Source of the DNA: Antedon bifida
Taxonomy: Eukaryota; Echinodermata; Crinoidea; Comatulida; Antedonidae
Assembly (NCBI GenBank): GCA_963402885.1
Contig: OY727101.1
Span: forward strand, 13,926,417-13,990,416
Direction: 5' to 3'
DNA: 64,000 nucleotides
Part shown: positions 28,410 through 43,400 of the stretch, one piece after another
Layout of the letters: each line of letters starts with the position of its first letter
Numbering within the stretch: position 1 is the first letter of the stretch
The notes under the pieces: model-generated
Told to the model about the DNA's origin: nothing
Database searches by the model: none
What the model saw: only the letters and a program-made list of their open reading frames with translations
Translations under genes and position numbers: made by a program

Positions 28410-31400
28410 ATGAAGAGCTTCAAAAGCCAATTTACAGGTGTGGATGGTATGAATGGGGGTGAAGTAAAGATGACTACATCAAGGCCTAGACACCAGCCTA
28501 GACCCATCCAATCATGGACTGCAGATTCGGTTAAAATGAAAACAAGACGCAAGGAGAATGGATTTACTTCACCCAGAGTGTTGTACAGTGCCAACCGGAA
28601 CCCCCTCCCTGTCAAACATTCCGTTGGGGGTGAATGGGTGATAGAAGAGTGCGAGGTATATTATATTATTATATTTTTTTGTTTACAAATTTACCGTTGT
28701 ACAGTATGTGAGCACATCTAATCCCTTAAGGCAATCACTTCAAGGTCTAGGTCTTTGATAGATAGGATCTTCTATAGGTTGTTTTTGTTTAATTTATTGT
28801 TTTGTTACATTTTATTTGCATTGTATTGTCATCCAAACCGTTATTATATAAACAACTTCAAAAGTTGTAGTAGTTTAATTGTAAGTTTTTTTATACATTA
28901 CCAGAACATGAACTGTTGAACTGGGCAACCACCAATAAAAAAAAATCTAAAAAATTTTCATCTTAAGAATGATTACAATTTTATGACAAATCACACTGAT
29001 TTCACAACTGCTTAGTTATTCCAGGTGAAAATACGAGGAACAAAGAACATTCCTGCCAAATAGGTTTTTAGAAAATTATTGATGAGTATCAAAATGTACC
29101 CTAAGGTAACCAAGACTTTTGAATTTCACCTGCTTGAGCAGGATACCTTTATGCTTAAATCTTATAAGCCTTGTTCTCAGGTTTTTAAGCTGCCTGATTA
29201 CGCTTGAATAACGGATGGTTATCGATCGACTTCTTGTGACCTATGATGTTTAGTATTATTTAACCATTGGTATGTTGTATACAATAGATGTATAATTATT
29301 AATCCTGTTGATGGTTGTTTTTATGGAGTATTGGCTACAAATAAAGCAATTAATTAAGCAATGAGAAAAAGAGGCCATGTTTATTTCTGCCCATATAAGG
29401 TAACTTGATTGTGATTTGTGACGCCATCAATATATTGATTTTCCTGAAAATCAGTTTGAATGTCACATACCGTATTTATTCTGATATATGTCCCGCTTTA
29501 AATAAATCGATCTACAATTTACCAAGCATTTTGATACAATTTTTACTGTATTTTATTACTTCTCATGTTACCACATTAGATTACACCCAAAAAAAGAAAC
29601 ACCTCCCTTGAATAAAACACCTCCCTCGATTAAAAGCTCCACTAAAAGTTCTCCTAAACAATACAATAAATACGACGGTAACAGTTTTTCCAAAATGATC
29701 ATTTCCTTTTCTAAGGAAGTAATTAGAATTATTAAAACTACAAAATGGCCTACTCCAATTTGATTTCAGTACACTACATCTACAGTATAAAGTGGTTCAT
29801 TATTAGTATGATTGCATTATGTTAACTCTAAAGGAAGGTAAAGAACATTGTAATTTAACTTATAGAATTTGGGTAATATAGCAGATACGGACATGGCCTT
29901 TAGATAAAACAGGTTGTACTGTAGTATTTTTACAGTCAACAATACACTATTTTGATTTAAAACACTCTTAAAAATCTTCTTATTGTTGTACATTATTTAT
30001 GAGTATACTCTAAGATACAAATTGCAAAGCTGCAAATTTTATTGCTAGAAGATAAAACTGTGAACATGCAGGATATTGATGTATGTTTTACAATACACAT
30101 ACTATTGTATGTATTTTATGTTCATTTTATTACAGGTATATTTATATATTGTAGGTTTATATAGGTAGCTATACTACTGTAAAAAGTTTCTATACGACTT
30201 AATTTATTTTATTTCGGAAATATTTCATCCATATCAACAAACGTACAAACAGAAAAAGAAAATTCGCAAACTCTAAGCCTAAATATATAGGATACTTCTC
30301 CATTTACAATGCATTTTTTTGTTATGGAAAATATGTTTGCAAACACAAGCAACAAGAATATTACAACTATTCAACATACAGTACTGTAAGTTGCATGAAA
30401 CTATAGATAGATTTTCGCATATACTCATTAAAAGAAAGGATGCCATGTTTAATAAACATCATACTGGCACTACAGCTTCTAGAGACATTCAGTATACGGC
30501 GCAGAGCATTAATGTAGCATACGATAGTCACCAAAGGGCAGCACAATATAGAATAATACAATAAGATCAAAAGAGGCAACATTTAACATTAGTATACAGT
30601 AGCATTTCATAAATTTGCGATTGAGTGAGTTATTTCTAATACACAAAGACTAGCTGTACTGCCTTTGACCAAGATAAGTACATTAGGTAGTTAGGGTTAA
30701 TCTACTGTATACTTAGGTACTGTACTATATGTAATATTTTATCAATTATGTACCTACATTTGCACTTTGAGAGTGTCTGGATTTCCCAACAGATGGACAT
30801 GTTAGTCATTTTTAGAATGGGATGAAATTGTAAATGTGGGGGAAACCGACAATTCTGTGGTATTTTTTGTCAAATACATTATTATAAATTGTGTACAGTC
30901 ATTTGCATTCTGTCACATGCAAATATTTTGTATAGTCTTAGTGCTTTATCATCCTAATCTACAATATCAGTCTACATTTTACAGTAGGCTGACAGAGCTG
31001 AAATGAAATTTATTTTAAATATTTAAAACTATTTTTTTGTGTGTAATTTTTGATATATCTTATGATTCATGGAAATTAAATGAACATTACAGAATGACCC
31101 ATTCATGTATAATCTCATAGAAACCTCATTCACCATCCTCCATGACTTAGGCCTACATTAATAATGTGTGTCAATATTTGAGCAAATGATTAAATTAAGA
31201 TAAGAAATGTATGCGCTGTAAAAAGAAACATTACTAGAAATATCTTTATTAAATCTTCAGCTAATGCTCTAATTCATCTCTCTACCTGGCTAAAATCTAA
31301 CAGACTAACTCTCAATATCTCAAAAACTAAATCTATGCTCATTGGCTCTTCTCAAAAACTTAAATCTAACTCTATCTCCCTCACTCTTAATGATTCTCCA

Positions 31401-34400
31401 ATTCAATCTGTTACTTCTCATAAACACCTTGGAATCATAATTGACAATACTCTAACCTGGAAATCTCACATATCTTCCCTCTGTAAAAAACTCAATTCTA
31501 TTATCTACTTACTCAAACGTACCTCTAAATTTACTAACAAATCTTCTCTTCATCTTCTGTACAATTCACTTTTCCTTTCTAGACTTGACTACTGCTGCTC
31601 TGTCTGGGGTTCTAAACCTTCTTCTACCACTAAACTTCAAAAAATTCAGAATAAAGCTATCCGTCTACTACTCGATCTATCACCCACTACACATCTCTCT
31701 CCTCATCACTTTTCCTGTGCTAAGACTCTCCCCTTCCATGAACGATACCTCTTTCAGCTTGCTTGTCTATCTTTCAAAGCTCTACATCACTCTGCTCCTC
31801 TTACTATCTGTCAGCTTTTAACTAAAGTAACTTCCAACGGCCGTATGAACACTAGGCAAATTACTAAAGGAGATCTTCTTATTCCTCGTCCTTACCTTGA
31901 AATCTTTAAACTTTCTTTTAGTTTCAATGCTCCTTCTTTCTTTAATTCTCTACCTTTAAGCATTCGTAATTCTTACAATTTCTCCTCCTTTAAATCTCTT
32001 TTGAAAAAACACCTGTTTCTCTCTCTCTGATTTTATTTCTTTTTTTCCTTCTTTCATTGTGGGCTTACTGTATTTTTTTATATATATATTTATATTTATT
32101 TTTTATATCTTTGTTAATTTTGTGTTTTTATAGTTTATTTTGTATTTACTGTTTGTTTGAGGGTCCCTAATGATCAGCTGATGCTGGATGGACCACCCTC
32201 ATAAAATATTGTTGAAATAAAAAAAAAAAAAGCTAAATAGCTAACTGATTTTAACCCCATTTAAATCAAATTTAGATACTGGTTAACTTTCAGACCTATT
32301 GGATTAGGGAGGCCACTCAAGTTTAAAAATGTGTTTATATGTTCAAACACGACATTCTGTTCCAAACCATACATGTCTCTCCAATTAAGGGCTGCTTTTG
32401 GAACCCATGTTTTAGTGGTCTTTAGTAGCTTCCGTCTCAGAATCCTTCCAACTTAAGAACGGTACTAGAAGTGGTCTTTCAATTACCCAATTTAGAAGGA
32501 ATTTGTGTCATAATCAGGTTGTTTTGCTGAACATGAAAAATGAGGGTAATGTATCGGGTTATATTTCCTATCCTTTCCATTTGTGTGTATTTCAAAAACT
32601 GCAGTATTTGATGATTTTTTTAGAATTTTCATTGCAAATGCCTTAATTTTAAACGTTTATTTCAAAGTGGTCTTTAATTGGAGGGACAATTTGAAGGAAA
32701 ATGTTCAGGTGGATCTATACTACCCAAACCGTGGTCTTTGGTCTTTAATTAGAGGAAATAATCTGGGGCTGCAGTACAGTAGTCTTTATTGGAGGATTGG
32801 AGGAGGTCTTTTATTGGAGGGGTCTTTAAATTGAAGAGAGATCTACTGTATACAGTACAGTAAAATACTCATTTACAACATTATTGTTTCACCTCCCATT
32901 CATCAACCACTCCACCTCCTCCCCCACCCAAACAAATAGTGTTTTAGTTTATTTCTAATTTAATTTTCCAAACACTTAAAAGAATTTAATAATGAGAAAG
33001 GTTTTTAATAGATTTAATTAAATCATACAATGAGTTTACAATTTTAATCTATAATTAAAATATACTTGAAATAAAATTGAATAATGTGAGAGTTTTAATA
33101 CATTGCTATCAATTTTAATTGAATTATAGGTAATTAATTAACATTTTACATATTAGAAGATAAAGTTGACATTAAGACAAATTGTAAAAGGGTAATAGAG
33201 ATTACCAGATATATAGTACATAAAAAAAGCAAACAGGTGTATTTGGATGACTAATTGTAATAATTATCCAAACTTTTATTTATTCATGTATTGCTAATTA
33301 CCATTCCTTATCTATTAAAACTTTCTCAGAATATACATGACATATAGCAGTACTCGTCAACTATGAGTGGTCTGAAAATTTATAATAAAGATTAATCACT
33401 AGGTGACTGACCTAGCATTGAGCTGCATAACAGTAACGTAACGTTGTATCAGTGTGGCTGTGTGTTTGGTGTAATACTTTACCACTATTTAGGTATCATT
33501 TATATTAACTGTTCACACACACTTGTAAACTATCTTGTATGGCTTATGGGGATTTCATCTAAACACTGGATTTATGCCAAAAAATATTACGCTACACAAT
33601 AGCACACTTTAAAAGTAGTTTTGGAGTCGAGATCGTCATTTTTGGAATTATTAATGATTTGGAAATATGCAGGATAAGTTAAACCGAACGTTTTCTCGTC
33701 TCAGGAAAGAAAAACAATTAGTTTATCTTGATAAAGAACTTTTAGAGGTGAGTTTTGAATAAATTAGATGCTGGCTTCTTTTGTTTTAATAAATTCAGAT
33801 TGTTGATACCACGATTACAGTAGAACCCCTATTAAGGGGACACCTTCGGGACCCAACAAATTGTCCACTTAATAAGGGTGTCCTTTGAATAGGGGTTGGT
33901 GCATGGGGATATAAAATTAGATACCTCCATGGTTTTGGTGTTGCTCCATACCCTCTAAAGTGTCCCTTTAATATGTCACAAATGAGGGACTCTAATGTAT
34001 GTGACCATCATCATAGTCGGCCAATGTTGCCTGTCTATTGCTGGATGAAAGCATTAGCATGTCAGAGGTCATGATATCTCGTACCGTACTGTATCCCCAA
34101 TTATTCAGTTATTAGTCCTATCTTTTTCCTTTCATTGGTATCCATCTGTTGTCCAGTCTATGGCTGATGTGGTCCATTTCGAATTTGACCAATTCTTTTC
34201 TGCTGTGTGGATAAAATGTGGATTAGTATACCTTCCATATCAAATAAGAATTACTCATCATTACATCAGTACATAACTAATAATAATTCTTTTCATACCT
34301 TTTGTGTATTTTTTTTCCGGTTGGTATTATATTAGATAAGCTACAGTATGTATACACAGGAATTTCATTATGTCGTACAAATAAATTGCTTTTCGTGGGT

Positions 34401-37400
34401 ATTCTCTTTAACACGCAACCAACAATCTATGTTTGTTTACTTTGTGATCTTATAAGTGTATTCGTTGTTTAATTTCTGGTTACTTGAGGGTCATTGTTTA
34501 GCTGATGAAGAAGCAAATTTGAACAACACGTTTGCTCTTTCTTCATTTTTGCAGGAACACACGGCATGGATCAATAAGGTTTTGAAACGGCATAAACTTC
34601 GGCCAGTGAGTGACCTCAGGAAGGCTATATCTGAAAGTCTAACTCTTGTTAGTCTTGTCGAAATATTAAGTAAGTAAATTTTATTTTGTTTTTTACTTTT
34701 ATTTTTTTATATTATAAATAATATTTAACTTAAACTTTTTTATTTTGAGTTAGGAGCAATTTGACGTTGTATGTGTAAGATCACAAAATAAATACAGTAC
34801 ACTTAAGCACAGGTTGGTGTTTCTAGGTTACATTCACATGGCCATTAACAAACCATTAGCAGTATTGCGATACATATTTTCAGGGTATGTGCCCTGTTCA
34901 CACATAAAATATGTAGTAATAAAATTGTAAGATATTTAGTTTCTAAAAAGTTAATAAAGTACAGTAAACTATAAATATTATTGTTGAACACCTTTTCATA
35001 GTAAGCTTCTTGTTGCTATGGCTACCTGTAGTTTAGGGTAACAGTTTCAAATTACTAACCTCTATTATGGAGGTCACATGTGAGACAAAACAGAGGGGGA
35101 TAAATGGCTTTCTCAGGTAAATAAAGTTTGTTTTGATAGCTTAGGGATGAAATGAATGCTACTACATGTATATTGCCTTACTCTAAACAATGTGTAGAAT
35201 GAAAAACTGGAAATTTGCAGTACACAGGTACCCTATTATGGATCACAGGTACCCTATCATGGATCACAGGTACATTCCAATTTGATCCTGGGTCTAATCC
35301 CAATGCACTGCTGTGTGAAGTATAGCTAGGATATGTAGTACTGTAGTACAGCTGTGGATATCAAATGAATGATATGATCCCAGTACATATGGATACACAC
35401 TGTGCTGTACTTTATGGATACACTAGTGTACAAATCAGATGTTGAGTGATATACTGTACTGTAGTAGTAGAAATGTTGTCATGTGTATGTATAGAGTACA
35501 CCTGTATGTGAAGTGTTACATAATACCACCAGTCTAATGGACTAATAGTACTAGCTGCTCAAGCAGAGCCTGTTATATATAAATAATATATGGCCCAATC
35601 CCATCATGACAGACGATAACCTCATATCAGATCCAAAATATTATTTAACCCATTAATTTAATGCCCAACATTTTGTTTTGTTTAGTAGAACTAAGAACGA
35701 GGGGCAATATGTTTTAACACTATGGCCAACTCTTTTTCTGGGGACACCCCTATTAAGGGGACACTTTGTTGGACCATAAACATTGTCACTTTATGGGTTC
35801 TACTTGTAGTTCTGTGTACTACTTTTCTCCTTTATTTGGATGTTGCTCTGGATTATTAACATTCTCAAATTGTTTTGGATTTTCCACCGAACCTATTTAT
35901 TAGTTCCTCTGTCTTCTTGCAGAGAAACTAAAACAGAGGGGACATCAAGCATACATTCAGTCAGTCTGACATTTTAGCCTGTAGGTTGTAATCATATACA
36001 GTACATTGAATTTAAATGGAAATTAATGGGCACTCAAGGACACAGACAAAGAGTTCCTATAAAGTTGTGTAATTTACTATAAAGTACAAATGTAACAGAA
36101 AACGTATAATATGTTTTCAATAAGTTCTTTATTTAATGTTATTGGTGTGTGAATGCATACATGTATTCACCGTACATATGTCTTAGGCTGTGTTCGGATG
36201 TAAAATCAGTTACATGTGTAACTTTAAATGTGTAATCAGTGATCGTTCGGACGATGAACAATTTACACGTGTAAAGGTCATATTTCATGCATCTCTTTAC
36301 ACTATTAGGGTCAAATTGCTCCTTATCTTGCGGTTAATCAGCTTGCGGTTTAAGGTGTAATTGAAAAATCTTTTGAAACAGCAAGTTTATCTCAAAATTT
36401 ACACCACACGCTACCATTACACGTGTAAATTTGTTTCGTCCGAACGGGCTCTTGGTCTTTGAGAAGTGTGATCTTATATGTTAGCGTGTTGAAGACAACT
36501 TAATTTTTTTTTATCCTCATCAAACACATATCTTGTGTGAGGTGTAAATTTTACTAATTGTTATGGAATGTTATTATATTAGTCTATTAAAGATACAACA
36601 CTATAGTACTAATGTAGTATGTACAGTATGTAACACTTTTGGATATAAACAGTAGACTACTGATATTATTCTAATTAAGCAAGTAGGTCCTAAATTTGTT
36701 TTTAATTGCACCTTTACAAGTCTCAATATTAACTATCACATAATAAAAACGATTAATATATTGAGCATAGTAATAAAACATTAAAGTCTCTTAAAACTAA
36801 ATTATTAGATTGTTAATGTTTTATTTTAAGGTCATGCTCAATAAATGTTATCACCTTCCTTCCTGCCTTAAATTATTACACTAAATACTTTAGCATGATG
36901 GATGAGGTATTTAAAAGCAGACAGGGTACCTATTTATCAAAATATGTCAACAATTTTACAAAGTACATGTATATTTTGATTAATAGGGTCTCTGCTACAT
37001 AACATTGTCAAAATAACCATTTTACTTGAAAATACAGTAGAGTCCCTATTAAGGAGACACCATTGGCAGGGGTGGATCCAGAACTATAGATTAAGGGAGG
37101 CTAAATATTTCATAAATGAAAAAAAATACGATCGGGTTGCAGAAGAATAAAAATAGTACTCATTACTTTGGGGGCTAAAGCCTGTTTATCCCAGCCCTGC
37201 CTAAATCCATGCCTAATTTTGAAAATGGGCAAGCACATATACAGCAATAACAGGAGTAACAGTCTGTCACAAATATATATTAAGAAGTACTTAATAATTT
37301 CATTACGCTGTAAAAAATTTGGGGAGTGTACTGTACACCCCGGATCTGACTATGTTTTGTTTTGCAATATTCTGTCAGGTGCCATATACTGTACTACAGC

Positions 37401-40400
37401 GAAACACTGTGAGTAAAGCCTACTGTAACGGTTGGTCACATTTCATCAGATTTCAAATGATTGGAAATATGGTGTTAGTCTGGTTATGAAGCAAACAACA
37501 TCTTGAATGTGCCCTTTAATTAAGCTGGTAATTAATATTCTTTAATGGTATGTAGTCTCAATATCTATGTAGTGCATGACTGCGCATTAAATGTGAACTG
37601 ATTAATTTCAAATTGTGTTTCATTATTTAGTCTTTTTAGTAGCATTGTTGTATTTGAATAAAGGGAGATAAAGATTCCTTGTAGTGCATTGATTGTTTAC
37701 AAATGAGTGCCGGATACAGAATAATTTAAAGCAATTACTGTATGTTTTTAGACTGTCACGGTTCTTTTTCATATTGTTACTATTATTTTACCTTGGAAGT
37801 GAATCATGAATAGCTATGTGTCACTGTATTTATAGGGTTTAGTTAAACACTTCGATCAGAGTTGTTTAAACAATGTGTAATTGTTTGGAAAGTAATAGGA
37901 AAATGTTTGAAGAATAAAAAAGTTCTTAGTTGTATTGCTGAAATGCTGAGTTTAATATTCTAGTCTGGCTTGACTATAGTTTTTGTTACATATAATACCA
38001 ATGTAGTCCAATTTGTGTATGGTACTGTACATATATTAGGGACAAAAAACAACCAAACAAACTTTTAGAAAAGCAACAAGTTGTATTTCAGAGTATTGTG
38101 ATTGGTCAGTTGTTTTCCTGTGTTTTTTACCTATTTTCAATACACACGCTTGTTAAAAGAATGTTTGCAATGTAGTTTTTCCCTTTGGTATATAAATTGG
38201 CAAGAGGTATGACAGAAATAGGATGATAGATTATCAAGTGTGTTATGGATCAAACAAGTTTATATATCAACTGACATGACAGATATTTATGTACATTCTA
38301 TGAAATATAATTCTACAATTGATAGATTGATGTGAGATGTTTAACAAAGAATTAATTTGATTGGCATTGATTAGAATAGATTTGGTATTAAGATGTTGAT
38401 AGTACAGCTTAAGTAAACTGCAAATTAAAGCTAAAAAGGAAATAAATGTTATGAGAAATGATGATAGGATATTGTAAAGCCTTGTCTGCTATTCAATTCT
38501 CTGCAGTTTATCAATAATATTATATTTAATGTTATTGATAAAATGAAAGGTATTAAAGAAGATGGCATAATTGTTAAAAATCTGCTGTATGTTGGTAGAT
38601 AGTTATTATGTATTAAAATTTTTTTAAATATTTATATTTAAATATTTAACTGAATCTGAATAAGGAACTATGTATGTATATTGGTGTACTTTGTATGGTA
38701 CAGTATACTACACAATTCAAAAGCCGTACATTTTGTCAATTACACTACAATGCAAAAGATCAGGATCAAACTTTGGGCGTATTACTACCTTATTTGAGCA
38801 CATCACATTTTTGTGCATCAGAAGGTTGTTATTTAGTATGCTTGTACAGCATTTGTGTCTAAACTTGAGGCAGGTGGCTGTAATATATAAATTGTATCAT
38901 ATATACTGTTGTTGGTCTAGATCCATATCTCTATCAGGTTCTTTTTTTTCTTTAAAAAAAAATTCTGTTATTTAGGTTCTTCTTCATTGTTATCTGATGG
39001 TTGTTTATGTTACCAAACTTTTACAAGGCTTCTAATGCTACTATGATTTATTATACTGTAATTAATTTTAAAATGCAATAAAATCTAAAATCAGAATAAT
39101 TAGAACAGATACAATATATGATAACAAATTTAATGAGTTTCAGTAAACCTCTTTATCCCCTTTTTTTATTCTCTCAATATAGGATTTTTCTAGTGAATCA
39201 ATACATAGCACCTGCGAATGCTTAAAAAACTATTTTGATCAATGAGAAATTTGATTTTTAATTTGATTGTTAATTTTCAGAAGGTTACTCACCCTCTCAG
39301 TGGCAAAGTTCACTCAGAATTTGATCCTAGCTAAACAATATCTTGGGAACTTTTAGGAAATAAATAACATACATGCTTTTGGAGAACATGTTTAATACTG
39401 TACATACATGTATGTACATGGATTTTAAGTTTAGTTTTTTCGTTTGGTCACCTTGCTTCTTTTCTATACTGTATTTAAAGATGGTACAGTACTGTATAGA
39501 TAACAAAACAAGGAGATTATTACTCCCCCTGCTGTTGAATATTGTTAATTGAATACATTGGTGCAACTCTTTAGGAAGACCCACCATGAGGTCAGAGGTG
39601 AGACAAAAATATATTTCACACCTAATGTAATATTTCAGCCAATTGGAATTGTGAAATAGCATGGTCATTTGGTGAGATTATAGCAGTAAAATGTTCATGC
39701 TCTGAAAGATAGGAAGATATTTTGTATATCCGTTATAAAACATATATTTCTCTTGAAGCAATTATTTAGTGTTATCTTGTCCGTAAAGATTTAATATTAT
39801 GGAGTTATCTGATTGATGAGCTGGCAATCAAAGTTCATGGAGAAATAGAACAAAACCATTTTTCTAGAGCTGGAAATCCTCGCTGTGAGCAGAGTTTTGT
39901 CAACAATTGTTACGGAATTGGAAATCATTATAGAGGATTAAGCAAAAGGAAAGGAATTACTCCACAATGAAAAATGTTGACGAAGAGCAGACTATTTCTC
40001 AAGAAAATTGTATGTGCTTTGAACATTTTTTTCAAATCTCCAATATCTTCAGAAGATCTTTGTAGAAAGAAAGATATTTTTAAAACTTGATGCGTTGGTT
40101 TATTTCTAATCAATATTAGGAACAAAAGTATTTTTAGTTGTAAGAAAATTTTCCTGGAGCAAAACATATCAAAGATTGTGTAAGCTTTAGAAATTCTCTG
40201 TTTTGCTGAGAAACAATTAAAAGTATTTTTCTAGCATTAGAAATGGCTACAGTATACCACGGAACGTTGACAGTTTTAGCCTACAGTAGAGTTGGATTTG
40301 AAAATCTTCTCCTGGAGCAAAAGTATTTCTGCTATAGTGTTTTTATTTCACACAAATGTCTGTCGGCTTTTGTTCAGGAAGAAACCTTCAATAGAATCTT

Positions 40401-43400
40401 TTATACATTTTGTTGCTTTTTATTCTATACATGCAGGAAGAAAACTTAACTGGCAATGAAATTCTTAGCCAAGGGAGAACTCCAGAAGCATTATAAAACA
40501 TACTTTGGAAATCAGTTGTTTTTAACAGATAGACTTGCTAAGATTTTCTTTTTGTACTAATCTCAGAAGTTCACTGTCAGCTGTACCTACTTTTTGTAAA
40601 ATCTGGAAATAGTTTTTTTTTTGATGTATTATTACAGAAGTTTTAGTATTTCCAAACTATTTTTGCCAGTGTATTATCCTGTAAAAATGTTTAAAGGTAG
40701 TCCAACAAAGTTACATACTTCACCTATTAACTGAATAATTATTTTATTTTCAATTTTCTTTATTACAGTTTAGAGAAAAATCCCTATTCAAGGGACCCAA
40801 CAACAATAGCAACATAACAAAAAGAACAATGTTAAAACGTATATTTCATTTTGTTTGTTTCTTGGAAAATTGTGCACGGGAGTCCATAGAATAGAGATGA
40901 AAAGAGGAGGATTCTATTATATATCTGAAGTGTACTTCTAATCTGTAATGTTCTTCAATACTTGATGGAACACATGGCAATGTACCAAAAAAATAAATAA
41001 AAATGCTATGCTTTATTTTCATTTTATTTTCCAGCAAATGAAAAACTACCTGGTATACAAACAAAACCTATTATTAGGGCACAGAAAGCTGAGAATATAC
41101 GGCAGTGTCTTAACTTATTGAGGAAGAAACGAACTGACCTTGAAGGCCTAGAAGCTGAAGGTAAGAAAACACTTTTCTCTGAATTTATGAAAGCCTAAAC
41201 CTAATATAAAAACAAGCTGCTTCTCGTCTGGAAATACAGTAATTTAAAATACTCTAATACTCTATTGAGCAGAAAATACGGTTTTGAATACCGTTCTTTT
41301 CAAAAATGGTTTTTTCTTGCCAGCAGAAATGGGTCCCCACAAAAAAGAACCGATCTTAAAAACGGTTTCAAAACCCCAATTGATTGCGGTCTCGATCGCA
41401 AAGAACCTTTCTGAAACCGGTTTCCGTGGAGCAATTTTTAACTGCAACACAATCGCGGTATCAATTTGACCCCAAAAACTGAACTCTGCTGCACTTGGAC
41501 GATTGCGGTCAATTTTTATTTCTCTAGATAGTGAGTATTTTATTTAGCTAAAAAATGTGGACCGATGCCATTACGAGGTTCGTATAAATACGTGAAGGGA
41601 AGAAGATGTCGGGAGTCGGAAGAAAGAATGTTTTTAAGAATATTGTAAAGCGTACCTATACTTTAACGAAGGACCACAATAACGTTTCAGGTAATAATGA
41701 CAGGATTACCTGCCCCTTCTATGACGAAATGGATGCAATTCTTGGGGATCGCGCTATGCGAAAAAAGTAAACATGACCTCGATCCAATCGCGCTTCCACC
41801 TAACGAACTGCATTGTGGTGTATATAAGGACATCATTCATAATGAACGCACATGGACGGAACCGGTTTTATTGGAGTAAAAATTGAGCTGCAACGCGATC
41901 TTTATTTATAAATAACTGCCAAAACCGGTTTCCAAAAAACCGTTCTTTTTTTATTTTTCAATAGAAACAGACCCTATGATAAAGGATCCCAATGGAAATA
42001 AGCTGATAAGCTTTTTGGGCTATCCTGGAAAATCTCTTATAAATGTATTATTTGTAATGTCCGTAATTTGTGTTATCACTTTGTATGTTTTTTTTATGAT
42101 GATTTTCCAAATAAATTCAAATCAAATCAAATCATAAATTAATGTAGGCCTACAGATAGTATAGAACCATGCTATATCATGTTGTTTCAGCACAGCTGAA
42201 ATACTGTATAATTAGTTAATAATTAATCAATTTAGTTAAAAATCATAAAAAGGGGTAATATTTATGATTAGAAGATTGATTGAAAAGAAAAAGTATAGAA
42301 AGCATGATTTGTAAATAATTCTTTCAATTTATCAAGGAGTTACTGAAACAACATACAAAATCTAAGAAACAAGATTCTAAACTTACTAAAAAAAATTGAA
42401 ATTAATGTGACACAGTTCTGTTCAAAATCATGTATCACAAATTTAAGTGTCACATGAATCAATAATAACGAAGGTAGATATTAATCTGGCACCAAAATTC
42501 AAATCCCATTGGATGTTAGAGCCAGTAAAAATATGCTTGATTGATGAGTGGCTACCATGTTCCCATGGTAACAAAATGTAAACACCTGTCTCCGCTCTCA
42601 TGGTGCTCATAAATCGTGACCCGTAAAGTTAGCTTTTGTCAAGAAAGTTAAAGAAATAAGGTTGTTGTATAAAGTAGGGAGAGGATTTGAGGATACAGAG
42701 TTCTTTTCTACCTAACCTCCTGATGTATTGTGGGGTTGTTTACAAAGAACCATTGAAATGTGCCTATGAATTTGGGTTATACTCATTGCTATTCTGCCTA
42801 TCTCTACACAAAAATAAGCAGAATTGTGTAAACTTTCAATATTACCTGAACCTTAATGAAAATGAAGTCACCTTTTTGTAACACCACAACCCCAGTAGAG
42901 AGAAACATTTTGGTCTTCTAAAGATCGACCCTTCTGAGACTTTCTTTTTATACATTTCACCTCTTTTGGCTAAACTCCAAAAATAAGTATAGTACTTTGA
43001 AATACAGTATTCTACTGTACTTTTTATAAACCCAAACCCTCTCTACCTAACCATAAACTTTTACTTATTTATGAAACTGAAAGTCTTAACATTCTGACCT
43101 CCACCATTACTACTAAAAAGCTGTAAATACCTTTAAAAAAGTACCGTAAACTATGTTTTGTTTATGTTCCATGTAACATTTTCCTTATTGCTATAGTACA
43201 ACACCTTTTTTCTTTATTTCAATAATTTTGCTGTTATAAAAGCAACAATTTATTGATTTGATTATTTATTTTTAGATATTGCTGATGGAAGTCTAAATGC
43301 AGTGCTTGATCTTGTCTCACAAATCAGGAAACGATTTGATGTAAGTTATAAACGTATATTATGCTCTGTCTACGCTATCAAACTTTATGTGACAAAAAAA

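Noticed and set aside
40243..40449. Plus-strand frame in CH-SAM intron 3 with Cys and Phe-rich peptide
   Set aside because: It lies in a diffuse repeat region, lacks splice sites compatible with the neighbouring exons and would interrupt the CH domain.
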